NCBI RefSeq assembly: GCF_901764975.1
Contig: NZ_CABFKH010000003.1
Location: forward strand, 124,001 to 188,000
DNA length: 64,000 bases
Source of the DNA: Actinobacillus indolicus
GTDB lineage: Bacteria; Pseudomonadota; Gammaproteobacteria; Enterobacterales; Pasteurellaceae
Direction: 5' to 3'
Shown here: positions 8,510 through 16,922 of the stretch, in pieces
Layout: each line of letters opens with the position of its first letter
Numbering within the stretch: the stretch's first letter is position 1
Notes under the pieces: model-generated
What the model saw: only the letters and a program-made list of their open reading frames with translations
Told to the model about the DNA's origin: nothing
The model's database searches: none
Translations under genes and position numbers: made by a program

Positions 8510-10399
8510 ATGTTTGGTTTTATTATTAATTTACCAAGAACTGTTAAGCGAATAATTACAGTAGTATTAGATACGTTTTTTATTGGCTTAGCGTTTTTTG
8601 GTTCTTTAGGTATTCGATATGATAATAGTTCTGCATTTTACTCTTATCACTATTGGAGTGTATTATCTATTGTATTGTTTATTACGTTAATTATTTTTAT
8701 CAAACTGGGACTATATAGAGCGGTATTACGTTTTATTACTATTAGTATTCTTAGAACAGTTTTGATCGGGACTTTAATTTCAACTGTTATTATGATGTTG
8801 GTAGCATATTTGTCCCAAGTTACTATCCCTAGAACAGTACCTTTTCTATATTTTGTATTGTTGACTTTATTAGTGGTGGGTAGTCGTTTGTTTTTTAGGA
8901 CATTGTTAAATAGTGAACGTGATACTAAAAAATCTGTGATTATTTATGGTGCAGGAGATTCTGGTCGTCAGTTATTAACAGCCCTTAATCAAATGACAGG
9001 ATATTTTGTTTCTGCATTTGTTGATGATGATAGGAAACTCCATAAACTTACATTACATGGTATTAAGGTTTATTCTCCGACAAAATTGAAAGAATTAATT
9101 TCACAACATAATGTAGAGCAAATTCTCTTAGCAATTCCTAGTGCTCCAATTTCTCGCCGTAAAGAAATTATTAATCAATTAGCTACTTTACCTTGTGAGG
9201 TTTTAACTGTCCCAGGTATGGAAGATATTGTGACAGGTAAAGCTAAATTAACAACTTTAAATAAAGTGTCTATTGATGATTTATTGGGGCGGGAGCCGGT
9301 TGCTCCAGTCCAAGAGTTATTGTCTGCAAATATTCAAGATAAGATTGTAATGGTGACTGGGGCGGGCGGTTCTATTGGTTCGGAACTATGTCGCCAAATA
9401 ATTCAACAAAAACCTAGTAAACTTATTTTATTTGAATTAAATGAGTTTAGCCTTTATTCCATAGAGTCTGAACTGCGAGCAATGATTAAGCAAAAAGAGC
9501 TAGATGTTGCCCTTTTGCCTATTATGGGCTCTATCCAAAATAAAGCATATTTATCCAATATTATGGCTACGTTTAATGTCGAAACAGTTTATCATGCAGC
9601 AGCTTATAAACATGTTCCTTTAGTTGAATATAATGTAGTTGAAGGTGTTAGAAATAATGTTTTGGGGACACTAAATTGTGCTTTATCTGCGATAGAAAAC
9701 AAAGTAGAAACTTTCGTATTAATTTCTACGGATAAAGCCGTTAGACCAACAAATACAATGGGGACAACAAAACGTATCGCAGAGCTAATTTTGCAAGCAC
9801 TTGCAAATACACAATCAAATACTCGTTTCTGCATGGTTCGTTTTGGTAATGTGCTTGGTTCATCAGGTTCAGTAGTCCCGCTTTTTAGAAAGCAAATTGA
9901 ACAAGGTGGTCCTATTACTCTAACCCACCCTGAAATAACGCGTTATTTTATGACGATTCCTGAAGCATCTCAGCTTGTTATTCAAGCAGGAGCGATGGGT
10001 AAAGGTGGGGATGTTTTTGTTCTGGATATGGGAGAGTCAGTTAAAATCATTGATCTTGCAAGACGTATGATTCAGTTAACCGGGCTAAAAGAAAAGACTC
10101 AGGAAAATCCTAATGGCGATATTGAAATTAAGATTTCAGGATTGCGTCCAGGAGAAAAATTGTATGAAGAATTACTTATTGGAGATAATGTTCATAGGAC
10201 AACACATCCAAGAATTATGACAGCAACAGAAGTCATGCTTGATTGGGAACGTTTATTTCCAATATTACAGCAATTAGAGTCTTGTTGTGATAAATATGCA
10301 GTTGAAGAAATTAGAGAAATATTATTGAAATTACCAACTGCTTTTAATCCAGTTGATAATATTTGTGATTTAATCTGGCGTGAATCTAATTCACATTAA
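8510..10399 (+). CDS. WbpM/CapD-type membrane UDP-GlcNAc 4,6-dehydratase
   Basis: This 629-residue protein has four membrane segments in roughly the first 130 residues and then a nucleotide-binding linker domain (VIIYGAGDSGRQLL, about 144-157). The catalytic dehydratase domain starts at VTGAGGSIGSELCRQ (about 283) and carries LISTDKAVRPTNTMGTTKR with the methionine-lysine pair, as in WbpM and FlaA1/PglF-type enzymes. It makes UDP-4-keto-6-deoxy-GlcNAc at the membrane. Together with the reductase and priming transferase just upstream it forms a second nucleotide-sugar branch distinct from fnlABC. Length and domain order are normal for the family. The gene names wbpM, capD and wreV are all used for homologues, so I give no symbol. 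Confidence 0.88.
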   Translation: MFGFIINLPRTVKRIITVVLDTFFIGLAFFGSLGIRYDNSSAFYSYHYWSVLSIVLFITLIIFIKLGLYRAVLRFITISILRTVLIGTLISTVIMMLVAYLSQVTIPRTVPFLYFVLLTLLVVGSRLFFRTLLNSERDTKKSVIIYGAGDSGRQLLTALNQMTGYFVSAFVDDDRKLHKLTLHGIKVYSPTKLKELISQHNVEQILLAIPSAPISRRKEIINQLATLPCEVLTVPGMEDIVTGKAKLTTLNKVSIDDLLGREPVAPVQELLSANIQDKIVMVTGAGGSIGSELCRQIIQQKPSKLILFELNEFSLYSIESELRAMIKQKELDVALLPIMGSIQNKAYLSNIMATFNVETVYHAAAYKHVPLVEYNVVEGVRNNVLGTLNCALSAIENKVETFVLISTDKAVRPTNTMGTTKRIAELILQALANTQSNTRFCMVRFGNVLGSSGSVVPLFRKQIEQGGPITLTHPEITRYFMTIPEASQLVIQAGAMGKGGDVFVLDMGESVKIIDLARRMIQLTGLKEKTQENPNGDIEIKISGLRPGEKLYEELLIGDNVHRTTHPRIMTATEVMLDWERLFPILQQLESCCDKYAVEEIREILLKLPTAFNPVDNICDLIWRESNSH

Positions 10400-10415
10400 T
10401 ATATTTTATGAGAAC

Positions 10416-10434
10416 CTAATGCATGCTACATTAG
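10416..10434 (+). terminator. Weak hairpin between the dehydratase gene and rmlB
   Basis: CTAATG and CATTAG form a 6-bp stem around a 7-base loop, followed by ATTTTC. The T tract is poor, so this may be partial termination or chance. It lies in the 80-base gap where the AT-rich polysaccharide block gives way to the rml genes. Confidence 0.25.
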
Positions 10435-10479
10435 ATTTTCTTATCTTATTTTCTCTACAGTTCTTAATTGATATTCTTC

Positions 10480-11547
10480 ATGAAGAAATTATTAGTCACA
10501 GGCGGAGCCGGCTTTATTGGCTCTGCAGTCGTTCGCCATATCATTAACGACACTCAAGATTCAGTGATTAACGTAGATAAATTAACCTACGCTGGTAATT
10601 TAGAATCACTCAAATCTGTTGAAAATAACCCACGTTATGCTTTTGAACAAGTTGATATTTGTGATAAAGCTGAATTGGAACGTGTATTTGCTCACCATCA
10701 GCCTGATGCAGTAATGCATCTTGCGGCGGAAAGTCACGTAGATCGTTCTATTGATGGTCCAGCAGCTTTTATTGAAACCAATATTGTTGGTACTTACACT
10801 TTGTTAGAAGTAGCTAGAGCTTATTGGAATAACTTACCTGAAGAAAGAAAATCAGCTTTCCGTTTCCACCATATTTCAACTGATGAAGTTTATGGTGATT
10901 TGGAAGGCACTGACGATCTTTTTACTGAAACTACGCCTTATGCCCCTTCTAGCCCTTATTCCGCTTCAAAAGCATCAAGCGATCACTTAGTTCGAGCTTG
11001 GTTACGTACCTATGGTTTACCAACCATTGTAACTAACTGCTCAAATAACTATGGTCCGTTCCATTTCCCTGAGAAATTGATCCCGTTAATGATTTTAAAT
11101 GCGTTAGAAGGTAAAAAATTACCAGTATATGGAAATGGTATGCAAATTCGCGACTGGTTATTTGTAGAAGATCACGCTCGTGCATTATATAAAGTGGTTA
11201 CAGAAGGTGCTGTCGGCGAAACTTACAATATTGGTGGACACAACGAGAAAGCTAATATTGAAGTAGTTCGTACGATTTGCGGTTTATTAGAAGAGTTAGT
11301 ACCAAATAAACCTGCTGGAGTAGCAAAATACGAAGATTTAATCACTTATGTGACTGACCGCCCAGGGCACGATGTGCGTTATGCGATTGATGCAACCAAA
11401 ATTGGTAATGAATTAGGTTGGAAGCCACAAGAAACCTTTGAAACCGGCATTCGTAAAACGGTGGAATGGTACTTAAATAATAAAAAATGGTGGAGCCGTG
11501 TATTAGATGGTTCTTATAATTTAGAACGTTTAGGTACAAATAAGTAG
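10480..11547 (+). CDS. rmlB: dTDP-glucose 4,6-dehydratase
   Basis: RmlB converts dTDP-glucose to dTDP-4-keto-6-deoxyglucose, the second step of dTDP-L-rhamnose synthesis. The 355-residue protein shows [14 protein letters not shown] at the NAD site, [25 protein letters not shown] with the catalytic Asp-Glu pair, and [10 protein letters not shown] with tyrosine and lysine. I start at the ATG at 10480 (MKKLLVTGG); an in-frame TTG at 10468 adds four hydrophobic residues and lacks a ribosome site. It is followed six bases later by rmlA. Codon choice here is visibly less AT-rich than in the genes before it. Confidence 0.96.
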   Translation: MKKLLVTGGAGFIGSAVVRHIINDTQDSVINVDKLTYAGNLESLKSVENNPRYAFEQVDICDKAELERVFAHHQPDAVMHLAAESHVDRSIDGPAAFIETNIVGTYTLLEVARAYWNNLPEERKSAFRFHHISTDEVYGDLEGTDDLFTETTPYAPSSPYSASKASSDHLVRAWLRTYGLPTIVTNCSNNYGPFHFPEKLIPLMILNALEGKKLPVYGNGMQIRDWLFVEDHARALYKVVTEGAVGETYNIGGHNEKANIEVVRTICGLLEELVPNKPAGVAKYEDLITYVTDRPGHDVRYAIDATKIGNELGWKPQETFETGIRKTVEWYLNNKKWWSRVLDGSYNLERLGTNK

Positions 11548-11553
11548 GCTAAT

Positions 11554-12432
11554 ATGAAAGGTATTATTCTTGCAGGCGGCTCAGGCACTCGTCTTTATCC
11601 AATTACCCGTGGCGTGTCAAAACAGCTTCTTCCCGTTTACGATAAACCAATGATTTATTATCCGCTATCAGTTTTGATGTTAGCGGGAATTCGTGATGTC
11701 TTGGTTATCACAACGCCAGAAGATAATGACGCATTTAAACGCTTATTAGGCGATGGTTCTGATTTTGGAATCAATATTCAGTATGAAATTCAACCAAGCC
11801 CAGATGGTTTAGCACAAGCTTTCTTAATTGGTGAAAAGTTTATTGGCAATGATAGTGTCTGCTTGGTACTTGGTGATAACATTTTCTATGGTCAGCATTT
11901 TACTGCGGCTCTCAAAGAAGCAGCTGAACATGCAAATAATAAAGGTGCATCAGTGTTTGGTTATCAAGTAAAAGATCCTGAACGTTTCGGTGTAGTTGAA
12001 TTTGATGAAAACTTTAAGGCGATTTCAATCGAAGAAAAACCAACTCAGCCAAAATCTAATTATGCTGTAACAGGTTTATATTTCTATGATAGTCGTGTTG
12101 TAGAGTTTGCTAAGCAAGTGAAGCCTTCTGCGCGTGGAGAGTTAGAAATTACTACATTAAATGAAATGTATTTAAACGATGGAACGTTGAATGTTCAATT
12201 ACTAGGACGTGGTTTTGCTTGGTTGGATACAGGAATACATGAAAGTCTTCACCAAGCGGCCGCTTTTGTACAAGCTGTACAAAATATTCAAAATATGCAA
12301 ATTGCTTGTTTAGAAGAAATTGCGTGGCGTAATGGTTGGCTTACTTCTCAACAAGTAGAAACTCTTGCGAAACCCATGGCTAAAAATGAATACGGTCAGT
12401 ACTTATTACGTTTAGTAAAAGGTGGTAAATAA
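11554..12432 (+). CDS. rmlA: Glucose-1-phosphate thymidylyltransferase
   Basis: RmlA couples glucose-1-phosphate and dTTP to dTDP-glucose, the committed step of rhamnose activation. The 292-residue sequence has the nucleotidyltransferase loop [20 protein letters not shown] (residues 8-27), [14 protein letters not shown], and VLGDNIFYG with the metal-binding aspartate. It overlaps rmlD by the last base of its TAA. The order here is rmlB-A-D followed by two foreign genes and then rmlC, unlike the E. coli order B-D-A-C. Confidence 0.96.
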   Translation: MKGIILAGGSGTRLYPITRGVSKQLLPVYDKPMIYYPLSVLMLAGIRDVLVITTPEDNDAFKRLLGDGSDFGINIQYEIQPSPDGLAQAFLIGEKFIGNDSVCLVLGDNIFYGQHFTAALKEAAEHANNKGASVFGYQVKDPERFGVVEFDENFKAISIEEKPTQPKSNYAVTGLYFYDSRVVEFAKQVKPSARGELEITTLNEMYLNDGTLNVQLLGRGFAWLDTGIHESLHQAAAFVQAVQNIQNMQIACLEEIAWRNGWLTSQQVETLAKPMAKNEYGQYLLRLVKGGK

Positions 12433-13310
12433 TGGCTAAGTTTCTAATTACTGGTGCAAAAGGTCAAGTTGGATATTGTCTAACAGAGCAATTAACAGGC
12501 AAAGGAGATATTTTAGCAGTAGATCGTGATGAGTTAGATATTACTGATAGGGATGCTGTTTTTAGTGCAGTTAAAACATTTAAACCTGATGTCATTATTA
12601 ATGCGGCTGCTCATACAGCCGTTGACCGAGCAGAAAGTGAAGTTGAGTTATCAGAAGCAATCAACGTAAAAGGTTCACAATATCTCGCGGAAGCTGCAAG
12701 TGAAATTGATGCTGTTATTTTACATATTTCTACCGATTATGTTTTTGAAGGTACTGGCACGGGCGAATATAAAGAAGGCGATCAAACCAATCCGCAAGGC
12801 GTTTATGGGCGTACAAAATTAGAAGGCGAAATTGTCGTTCAACAAGCAAATTCTCGTTCTATTATTTTACGCACAGCTTGGGTATTTGGTGAACACGGAC
12901 ATAATTTTGTCAAAACGATGCTTCGTTTAGCGAAAGATCGTGATAGCTTAGGTATTGTAGGCGATCAATTTGGTGGCCCAACCTACGCAGGCGATATTGC
13001 AAAAGCATTAATTGAAATTGCCAATCAAATTCTTGCTGGCAAAGAAAATGCTTTTGGTGTTTACCACTTTACCGGTAAGCCTTATGTGAGCTGGTATGAA
13101 TTTGCCAAAGCGATTTTTGCCGAAGCAGAATTGCAAAATATTCTTGAAAAGTCACCGCTTGTAAACAGTATTGCAACCAGTGATTACCCAACACCAGCAA
13201 AACGCCCTGCAAATTCACGTTTAGATTTGACGAAAATTAAACAAGTATTTAACATTGAAGCAAGTGATTGGCGAAATGCCTTAACGAATATTAAAGCATA
13301 TCAAAGTTAA
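12432..13310 (+). CDS. rmlD: dTDP-4-dehydrorhamnose reductase
   Basis: RmlD performs the final NAD(P)H reduction to dTDP-L-rhamnose. The 292 residues begin [20 protein letters not shown]. They contain INAAAHTAVDRAESE, ISTDYVFEG, and YGRTKLEGE with the catalytic tyrosine and lysine, then RTAWVFGEHG. The ATG shares a base with the rmlA stop (TAATG). A perfect uptake signal (reverse ACAAGCGGT) lies in the coding sequence at 13154-13162. It is the only one I found before 16858, which suggests the rml part has had a longer stay in this lineage than the genes before it. Confidence 0.96.
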   Translation: MAKFLITGAKGQVGYCLTEQLTGKGDILAVDRDELDITDRDAVFSAVKTFKPDVIINAAAHTAVDRAESEVELSEAINVKGSQYLAEAASEIDAVILHISTDYVFEGTGTGEYKEGDQTNPQGVYGRTKLEGEIVVQQANSRSIILRTAWVFGEHGHNFVKTMLRLAKDRDSLGIVGDQFGGPTYAGDIAKALIEIANQILAGKENAFGVYHFTGKPYVSWYEFAKAIFAEAELQNILEKSPLVNSIATSDYPTPAKRPANSRLDLTKIKQVFNIEASDWRNALTNIKAYQS

Positions 13311-13325
13311 ATAGAGGGAGGCGAC

Positions 13326-13922
13326 ATGAGCTTAATTCCAATGAATGAAATTACTCGCTTAGATCAATTAGATCCGAAAGGTAGCTACAGCTATGCAGAC
13401 TATCTTGTTTGGCAATTGAAAGAGCGGGTAGAAATTATCAAAGGTAAAATTATGGCAATGTCGCCATCACCAAATAGGTTACATCAGCGAATTTCGATGA
13501 AATTAACGAAAGCATTCCTTGATGTGTTTTCCGGTCATCAATGTGAGTTGTATGTAGCCCCATTTGATGTTCGTTTTCCAGATAAAAATGGCAATGTTAA
13601 AACGGTGGTACAGCCCGATTTATGTGTCATTTGTGACCCAAGTAAATTAGATGAAAGGGGATGCCTTGGTGCGCCAGATTTAGTCGTGGAAATTCTTTCT
13701 CCAGGGAATTCTAAGCGAGAAATGAAGGATAAATACGATCTCTATCAAGAACAAGGTGTCAGTGAGTATTGGGTTGTTCGCCCTGAAGAACAGAATATTC
13801 ATATCTATATTTTGAAAGACGGACAATATATCGGGATCGCTCCTGTCGTTGAGGGAGATACAATTACATCGATTAAATTCCCTGCATTAAGTTTCTCAAC
13901 CGCAGGGTTATATGATTTATAA
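13326..13922 (+). CDS. Uma2-family (DUF820) nuclease-like protein inside the rml operon
   Basis: This 198-residue protein has the Uma2/DUF820 layout of the PD-(D/E)xK superfamily. VVQPDLCVI (about 94-102) gives the first acidic residue, PDLVVEILSPGN (about 117-128) gives Asp118 and Glu122, and KDKYDLYQEQGVSEYWVV (about 134-151) gives the lysine and the family's GV-EYW end motif. All putative catalytic residues look intact. Uma2 proteins are abundant in cyanobacteria and have no settled function. Here one sits 15 bases after rmlD with its own ribosome site (GAGGGAGG), abuts a RelA/SpoT-domain gene with no gap, and precedes rmlC. Nothing links it to rhamnose chemistry. The family call is firm; the function is unknown. 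Confidence 0.85.
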   Translation: MSLIPMNEITRLDQLDPKGSYSYADYLVWQLKERVEIIKGKIMAMSPSPNRLHQRISMKLTKAFLDVFSGHQCELYVAPFDVRFPDKNGNVKTVVQPDLCVICDPSKLDERGCLGAPDLVVEILSPGNSKREMKDKYDLYQEQGVSEYWVVRPEEQNIHIYILKDGQYIGIAPVVEGDTITSIKFPALSFSTAGLYDL

Positions 13923-14486
13923 ATGATGATAGAAAAAATTGAACGTTTAATTGATGAAATTAATAAAGTTCATCTTGCATTTTCACAGGATTATTTTGAA
14001 ACAGGTAAAGTGGAAAAAATAAATTTGAAGCATACCCTGTCAAAAGTACCCGTTAAACATATTTTATCTTATCGTCTGAATTTGCACGAAGCGATCAACG
14101 ACTATCTTTATCGGGCAAATTTATATGATGTGGCTTATTTTTATCGAGTTAAAACCTCTGAATCTATTTTAGATAAGATCGAACGTTTTAGCCTTCGTAG
14201 TGATGGATATCCCGTTAATAGTATTTTGAATGATATTTTTGGTGCAAGAATGATTGTATCAAGCGATGATATTAGTCAAGTTATGGAAAAGCTTGATGAG
14301 TGGAAGGAAAAATATGGCTTAAAAAATTGGTATCTAAGAGATAAAGAAGAATATATTGGTATTCATATTTATTTTAAAAACTCAAGCAACTTTTATTATC
14401 CTTGGGAATTACAAATTTGGGATAAAAAAGATGCCGAAAAGAATATTCAAAGCCATAGAAAATATAAACGTAACTTTGTGAAATAA
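13923..14486 (+). CDS. RelA/SpoT-domain protein (possible small alarmone synthetase)
   Basis: This 187-residue protein resembles a stand-alone RelA/SpoT synthetase domain without hydrolase, TGS or ACT domains. The order of motifs is right: YRVKTSESILDKI (74-86), LNDIFGARMIV (102-112) with the metal-binding aspartate, EYIGIHIYFK (143-152) in place of the usual GY-x-x-H loop, and WELQIW (161-166) with the catalytic-type glutamate. AEKNIQSHRKYKR (171-183) follows. This family includes (p)ppGpp synthetases and the toxSAS growth inhibitors, plus uncharacterised members. The gene begins immediately after the Uma2 stop, with ATGATG and no strong ribosome site, so translation is likely coupled. It ends eight bases before rmlC. 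Activity is unproven. Confidence 0.7.
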   Translation: MMIEKIERLIDEINKVHLAFSQDYFETGKVEKINLKHTLSKVPVKHILSYRLNLHEAINDYLYRANLYDVAYFYRVKTSESILDKIERFSLRSDGYPVNSILNDIFGARMIVSSDDISQVMEKLDEWKEKYGLKNWYLRDKEEYIGIHIYFKNSSNFYYPWELQIWDKKDAEKNIQSHRKYKRNFVK

Positions 14487-14494
14487 GAGTAAAA

Positions 14495-15037
14495 ATGAAA
14501 ATTATTGAAACAAAAATTCCTGATGTAAAATTATTGGAGCCACAAGCCTTTGGCGACGAACGTGGCTTTTTCATGGAAACCTTTCGCGATGAATGGTTTA
14601 AACAAAATGTCGCAGATCGTACTTTTGTACAAGAAAACCATTCGAAGTCAGTAAAAGGTGTTTTACGTGGGCTTCATTATCAAACTGAAAATACTCAAGG
14701 AAAATTAGTACGCGTGGTTCAAGGTGCTGTATTTGATGTTGCCGTAGATTTACGTAAAAGCTCACCAACGTTTGGACAATGGGTGGGGGAAATTCTATCT
14801 GCTGAAAATAAGCGTCAATTATGGGTGCCTGAAGGTTTTGCACATGGTTTTTATGTATTAACAGAAACTGCCGAATTTACCTATAAATGTACAGACTACT
14901 ATAATCCAAAAGCAGAGCATTCTTTAATTTGGAATGATAAAACTGTAGGGGTTGAGTGGCCTTTAGATGGCGAACCGAGTTTGTCAGCTAAAGATTTGGC
15001 AGGAAAGCTTTTGTCTGATGCAGTTGTATTTGAGTAA
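14495..15037 (+). CDS. rmlC: dTDP-4-dehydrorhamnose 3,5-epimerase
   Basis: RmlC epimerises C3 and C5 of the 4-keto intermediate between RmlB and RmlD. The 180-residue cupin shows GDERGFFMETFR (about 20-31), FVQENHSKSVKGVLRGLHYQ with the catalytic histidine, VFDVAVDLRKSSPTFGQW, and WVPEGFAHGFYVL. It is separated from the other three rml genes by the Uma2 and RelA/SpoT-domain genes but reads in the same direction and is followed by a strong terminator, so all six probably share a transcript. Confidence 0.96.
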   Translation: MKIIETKIPDVKLLEPQAFGDERGFFMETFRDEWFKQNVADRTFVQENHSKSVKGVLRGLHYQTENTQGKLVRVVQGAVFDVAVDLRKSSPTFGQWVGEILSAENKRQLWVPEGFAHGFYVLTETAEFTYKCTDYYNPKAEHSLIWNDKTVGVEWPLDGEPSLSAKDLAGKLLSDAVVFE

Positions 15038-15056
15038 TGTACAGATTAGATAGTAA

Positions 15057-15088
15057 AAAAAGCAGAAAGTCTTAAGCTTTCTGCTTTT
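15057..15088 (+). terminator. Terminator shared by rmlC and the convergent ligase gene
   Basis: AAAAGCAGAAAG pairs with CTTTCTGCTTTT around a short CTTAAG-containing centre, with T-rich sequence after it and A-rich sequence before it. It lies between the rmlC stop and the stop of the minus-strand gene, so it can act in both directions. Confidence 0.85.
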
Positions 15089-15093
15089 GTTTT

Positions 15094-16353
15094 TTAAGAT
15101 TTTGAATTTTCTTTAATTTTAATCAGGCTATAAAATATAACCACTAAAAAGAAATAAAAGATAGAACCTGAGTTATGTGCTAAGAAGGTTTGGCTTAGGA
15201 AATAGAACATCGTAGAAAAAATATGTATAAAGCCTAGAATGGCAATAGACTTGATCTCTAAGTTTGCTGAATTCATTTTCCTAAAAAAGTAGTGTAATGG
15301 CATAAGGATAATTAGTATTAAACCAAGAAATCCTAAAAATCCACGTTTTACAAAGGCATCTAAATATTGATTGTGTGTGTCGTTAAAACGCAATGTAGAT
15401 TTTGCCATAGTTTTATTTGCTACTTGTTGCTTTTTAAGTTCAATATAACCTTTACTCCCCCAACCGAATATAGGTTTTTCTTGTATCCCTAGGAAGGCAT
15501 TTTCCCACATATCAAAGCGAGCTCCTAAAGAAGTATACTTATGCCCTTTTTCTAGATAGCGAGTAATATCAGTTTTAGCTGCTGTATAGCGTTGCATTAC
15601 GCCAAGTCTAGGGATACTTGCAACGGCGATAATTAATATTGCTGCACAAGATAATGACATAATGACCAACTTTTTATTTAGAAAATGTCGATAGCAGAAT
15701 AGAATCGCTAAAATAACAAAAGGAAACCCAACCCATCCTCCTCGAGCCCCTGATAAAGCACTTGCTAGCATACCAAATACAGCACTAAGAATAGATATTG
15801 CCATCCATCTATACTGCTTTTGGATTCCCCAATATATTGCAATTACAATACTAAAAGAAGCTAAGGAAATAGATACATTTCCTGCTTGGATGCTCATAAT
15901 TTCAGGAAAGGGTTTCGGTAAACCTAAATAAAATTTTTGGATGAGTGCTAATAAACCTGTTGTGATCGCACCAACTGGAATTGCATAAAAAATAAAATGA
16001 ATACAGCGAGACAACTGGGTAAGTAAAAGAATAATCGGAATAAACAACAAAACTCGACTTGGATTATCCACTTCCCTAAATCCATCCCCATGTACAATAG
16101 CCGACATCACAAAAGTGGAAAAATAGGCTAAAAAGGCAAAAATTAACCATTTGTCATTTTTATCTAGCACCCATTTTTTCTTGAATTTGAAAATGTAGAG
16201 GAGAAGATAGATAACGCTTATTCCGCCTAATGTCATTGGCACGTAGCTATAACCTTTTTTGAACATTAAAACGGTGATAAAAAAGAGTGAGACTAAAATA
16301 TTCAGCATGAAAGAGATGTGTTTTGTCTCAATTCTGGTTAGAAAAGTTGGCAT
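15094..16353 (-). CDS. waaL: O-antigen ligase / Wzy superfamily membrane protein (WaaL-like)
   Basis: This 419-residue polytopic protein has about eleven hydrophobic segments and the Wzy_C-type periplasmic loop. The loop contains LSGARGGWVGFPF (about 203-215), FGWGSKGY and NDTHNQYLD (about 324-332); the arginine and histidine in these blocks are typical of WaaL/RfaL ligases. Such enzymes move finished O-antigen from undecaprenyl pyrophosphate onto lipid A-core at the periplasmic face. It converges on the polysaccharide cluster, which supports an LPS rather than capsule destination. Start: ATG at 16353 behind AGGA. An O-antigen polymerase or a protein-glycan ligase of the same superfamily is the main alternative. 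Confidence 0.75.
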   Translation of the reverse strand: MPTFLTRIETKHISFMLNILVSLFFITVLMFKKGYSYVPMTLGGISVIYLLLYIFKFKKKWVLDKNDKWLIFAFLAYFSTFVMSAIVHGDGFREVDNPSRVLLFIPIILLLTQLSRCIHFIFYAIPVGAITTGLLALIQKFYLGLPKPFPEIMSIQAGNVSISLASFSIVIAIYWGIQKQYRWMAISILSAVFGMLASALSGARGGWVGFPFVILAILFCYRHFLNKKLVIMSLSCAAILIIAVASIPRLGVMQRYTAAKTDITRYLEKGHKYTSLGARFDMWENAFLGIQEKPIFGWGSKGYIELKKQQVANKTMAKSTLRFNDTHNQYLDAFVKRGFLGFLGLILIILMPLHYFFRKMNSANLEIKSIAILGFIHIFSTMFYFLSQTFLAHNSGSIFYFFLVVIFYSLIKIKENSKS

Positions 16354-16453
16354 ATAAGGTGTCCTATCAATAATCTATTTGGTCATTTTATCGGAAATTT
16401 ATCATGAACAGTAGCTCTCTTTCATGGATAATTGATTTCCACTAAATCCACCC

Positions 16454-16482
16454 TTTACTTCTTAATCAGTCTAGGCTAAAAT
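16454..16482 (+). promoter_or_regulatory. Probable sigma-70 promoter of rpsU-dnaG-rpoD
   Basis: TTTACT at 16454-16459 and TAAAAT at 16477-16482 are separated by 17 bases, about 80 bases before the rpsU start. A GCCGC/GCGGC hairpin at 16505-16525 then lies in the leader. Confidence 0.6.
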
Positions 16483-16560
16483 GCACCACCTTTTTTAGTT
16501 CTATGCCGCTACCCATTTGTGCGGCTTCATTTAAACATATATTTCCTGAGGTGATGGCTT

Positions 16561-16776
16561 ATGCCAGTAATTAAAGTTCGTGAAAATGAATCATTTGACG
16601 TAGCATTACGTCGTTTCAAACGCTCTTGCGAAAAAGCAGGTCTTTTAGCTGAAGTTCGTGCTCGTGAGTTCTATGAAAAACCAACAACAATTCGTAAACG
16701 TGAAAAAGCATCTTTAGCTAAACGTCACGCTAAACGTAACTTCCGTGAGAACGCACGTAACACTCGTTTATACTAA
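16561..16776 (+). CDS. rpsU: 30S ribosomal protein S21
   Basis: This 71-residue basic protein begins [19 protein letters not shown] and ends in the arginine-rich [10 protein letters not shown], identical in layout to bacterial S21. It sits at the 30S platform near the anti-Shine-Dalgarno region and is needed for initiation. It leads the classic macromolecular-synthesis operon rpsU-dnaG-rpoD. A strong ribosome site (CTGAGGTGATGG region) precedes the ATG at 16561. Confidence 0.98.
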   Translation: MPVIKVRENESFDVALRRFKRSCEKAGLLAEVRAREFYEKPTTIRKREKASLAKRHAKRNFRENARNTRLY

Positions 16777-16803
16777 TTTTTAATTAGGTAATAGAAGTTA
16801 AAA

Positions 16804-16840
16804 TTGAGACCGTGAAACCTTTAAGGAATCACGGTTTCAA
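16804..16840 (+). terminator. Hairpin between rpsU and dnaG
   Basis: TTGAGACCGTGA pairs with TCACGGTTTCAA (one G-U pair). In E. coli an internal terminator at this place lowers dnaG expression relative to rpsU. Here no long T run follows, so it may be a partial terminator or a processing site. Confidence 0.6.
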
Positions 16841-16857
16841 TGTTTATACAGTCCATA

Positions 16858-16903
16858 ACAAGCGGTCACTTTTGCAAAAAAATTTGCAAATCCGACCGCT
16901 TGT
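16858..16903. repeat. Inverted pair of DNA-uptake signals before dnaG
   Basis: ACAAGCGGTC at 16858-16867 faces its exact complement GACCGCTTGT at 16894-16903, with TTTGCAAA-type tails meeting in the 26-base centre. Each half is the Pasteurellaceae Apl-type uptake sequence; the pair can also form a hairpin in the dnaG leader. Confidence 0.85.
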
Positions 16904-16922
16904 ATCAGCAAGGAGATAATCA

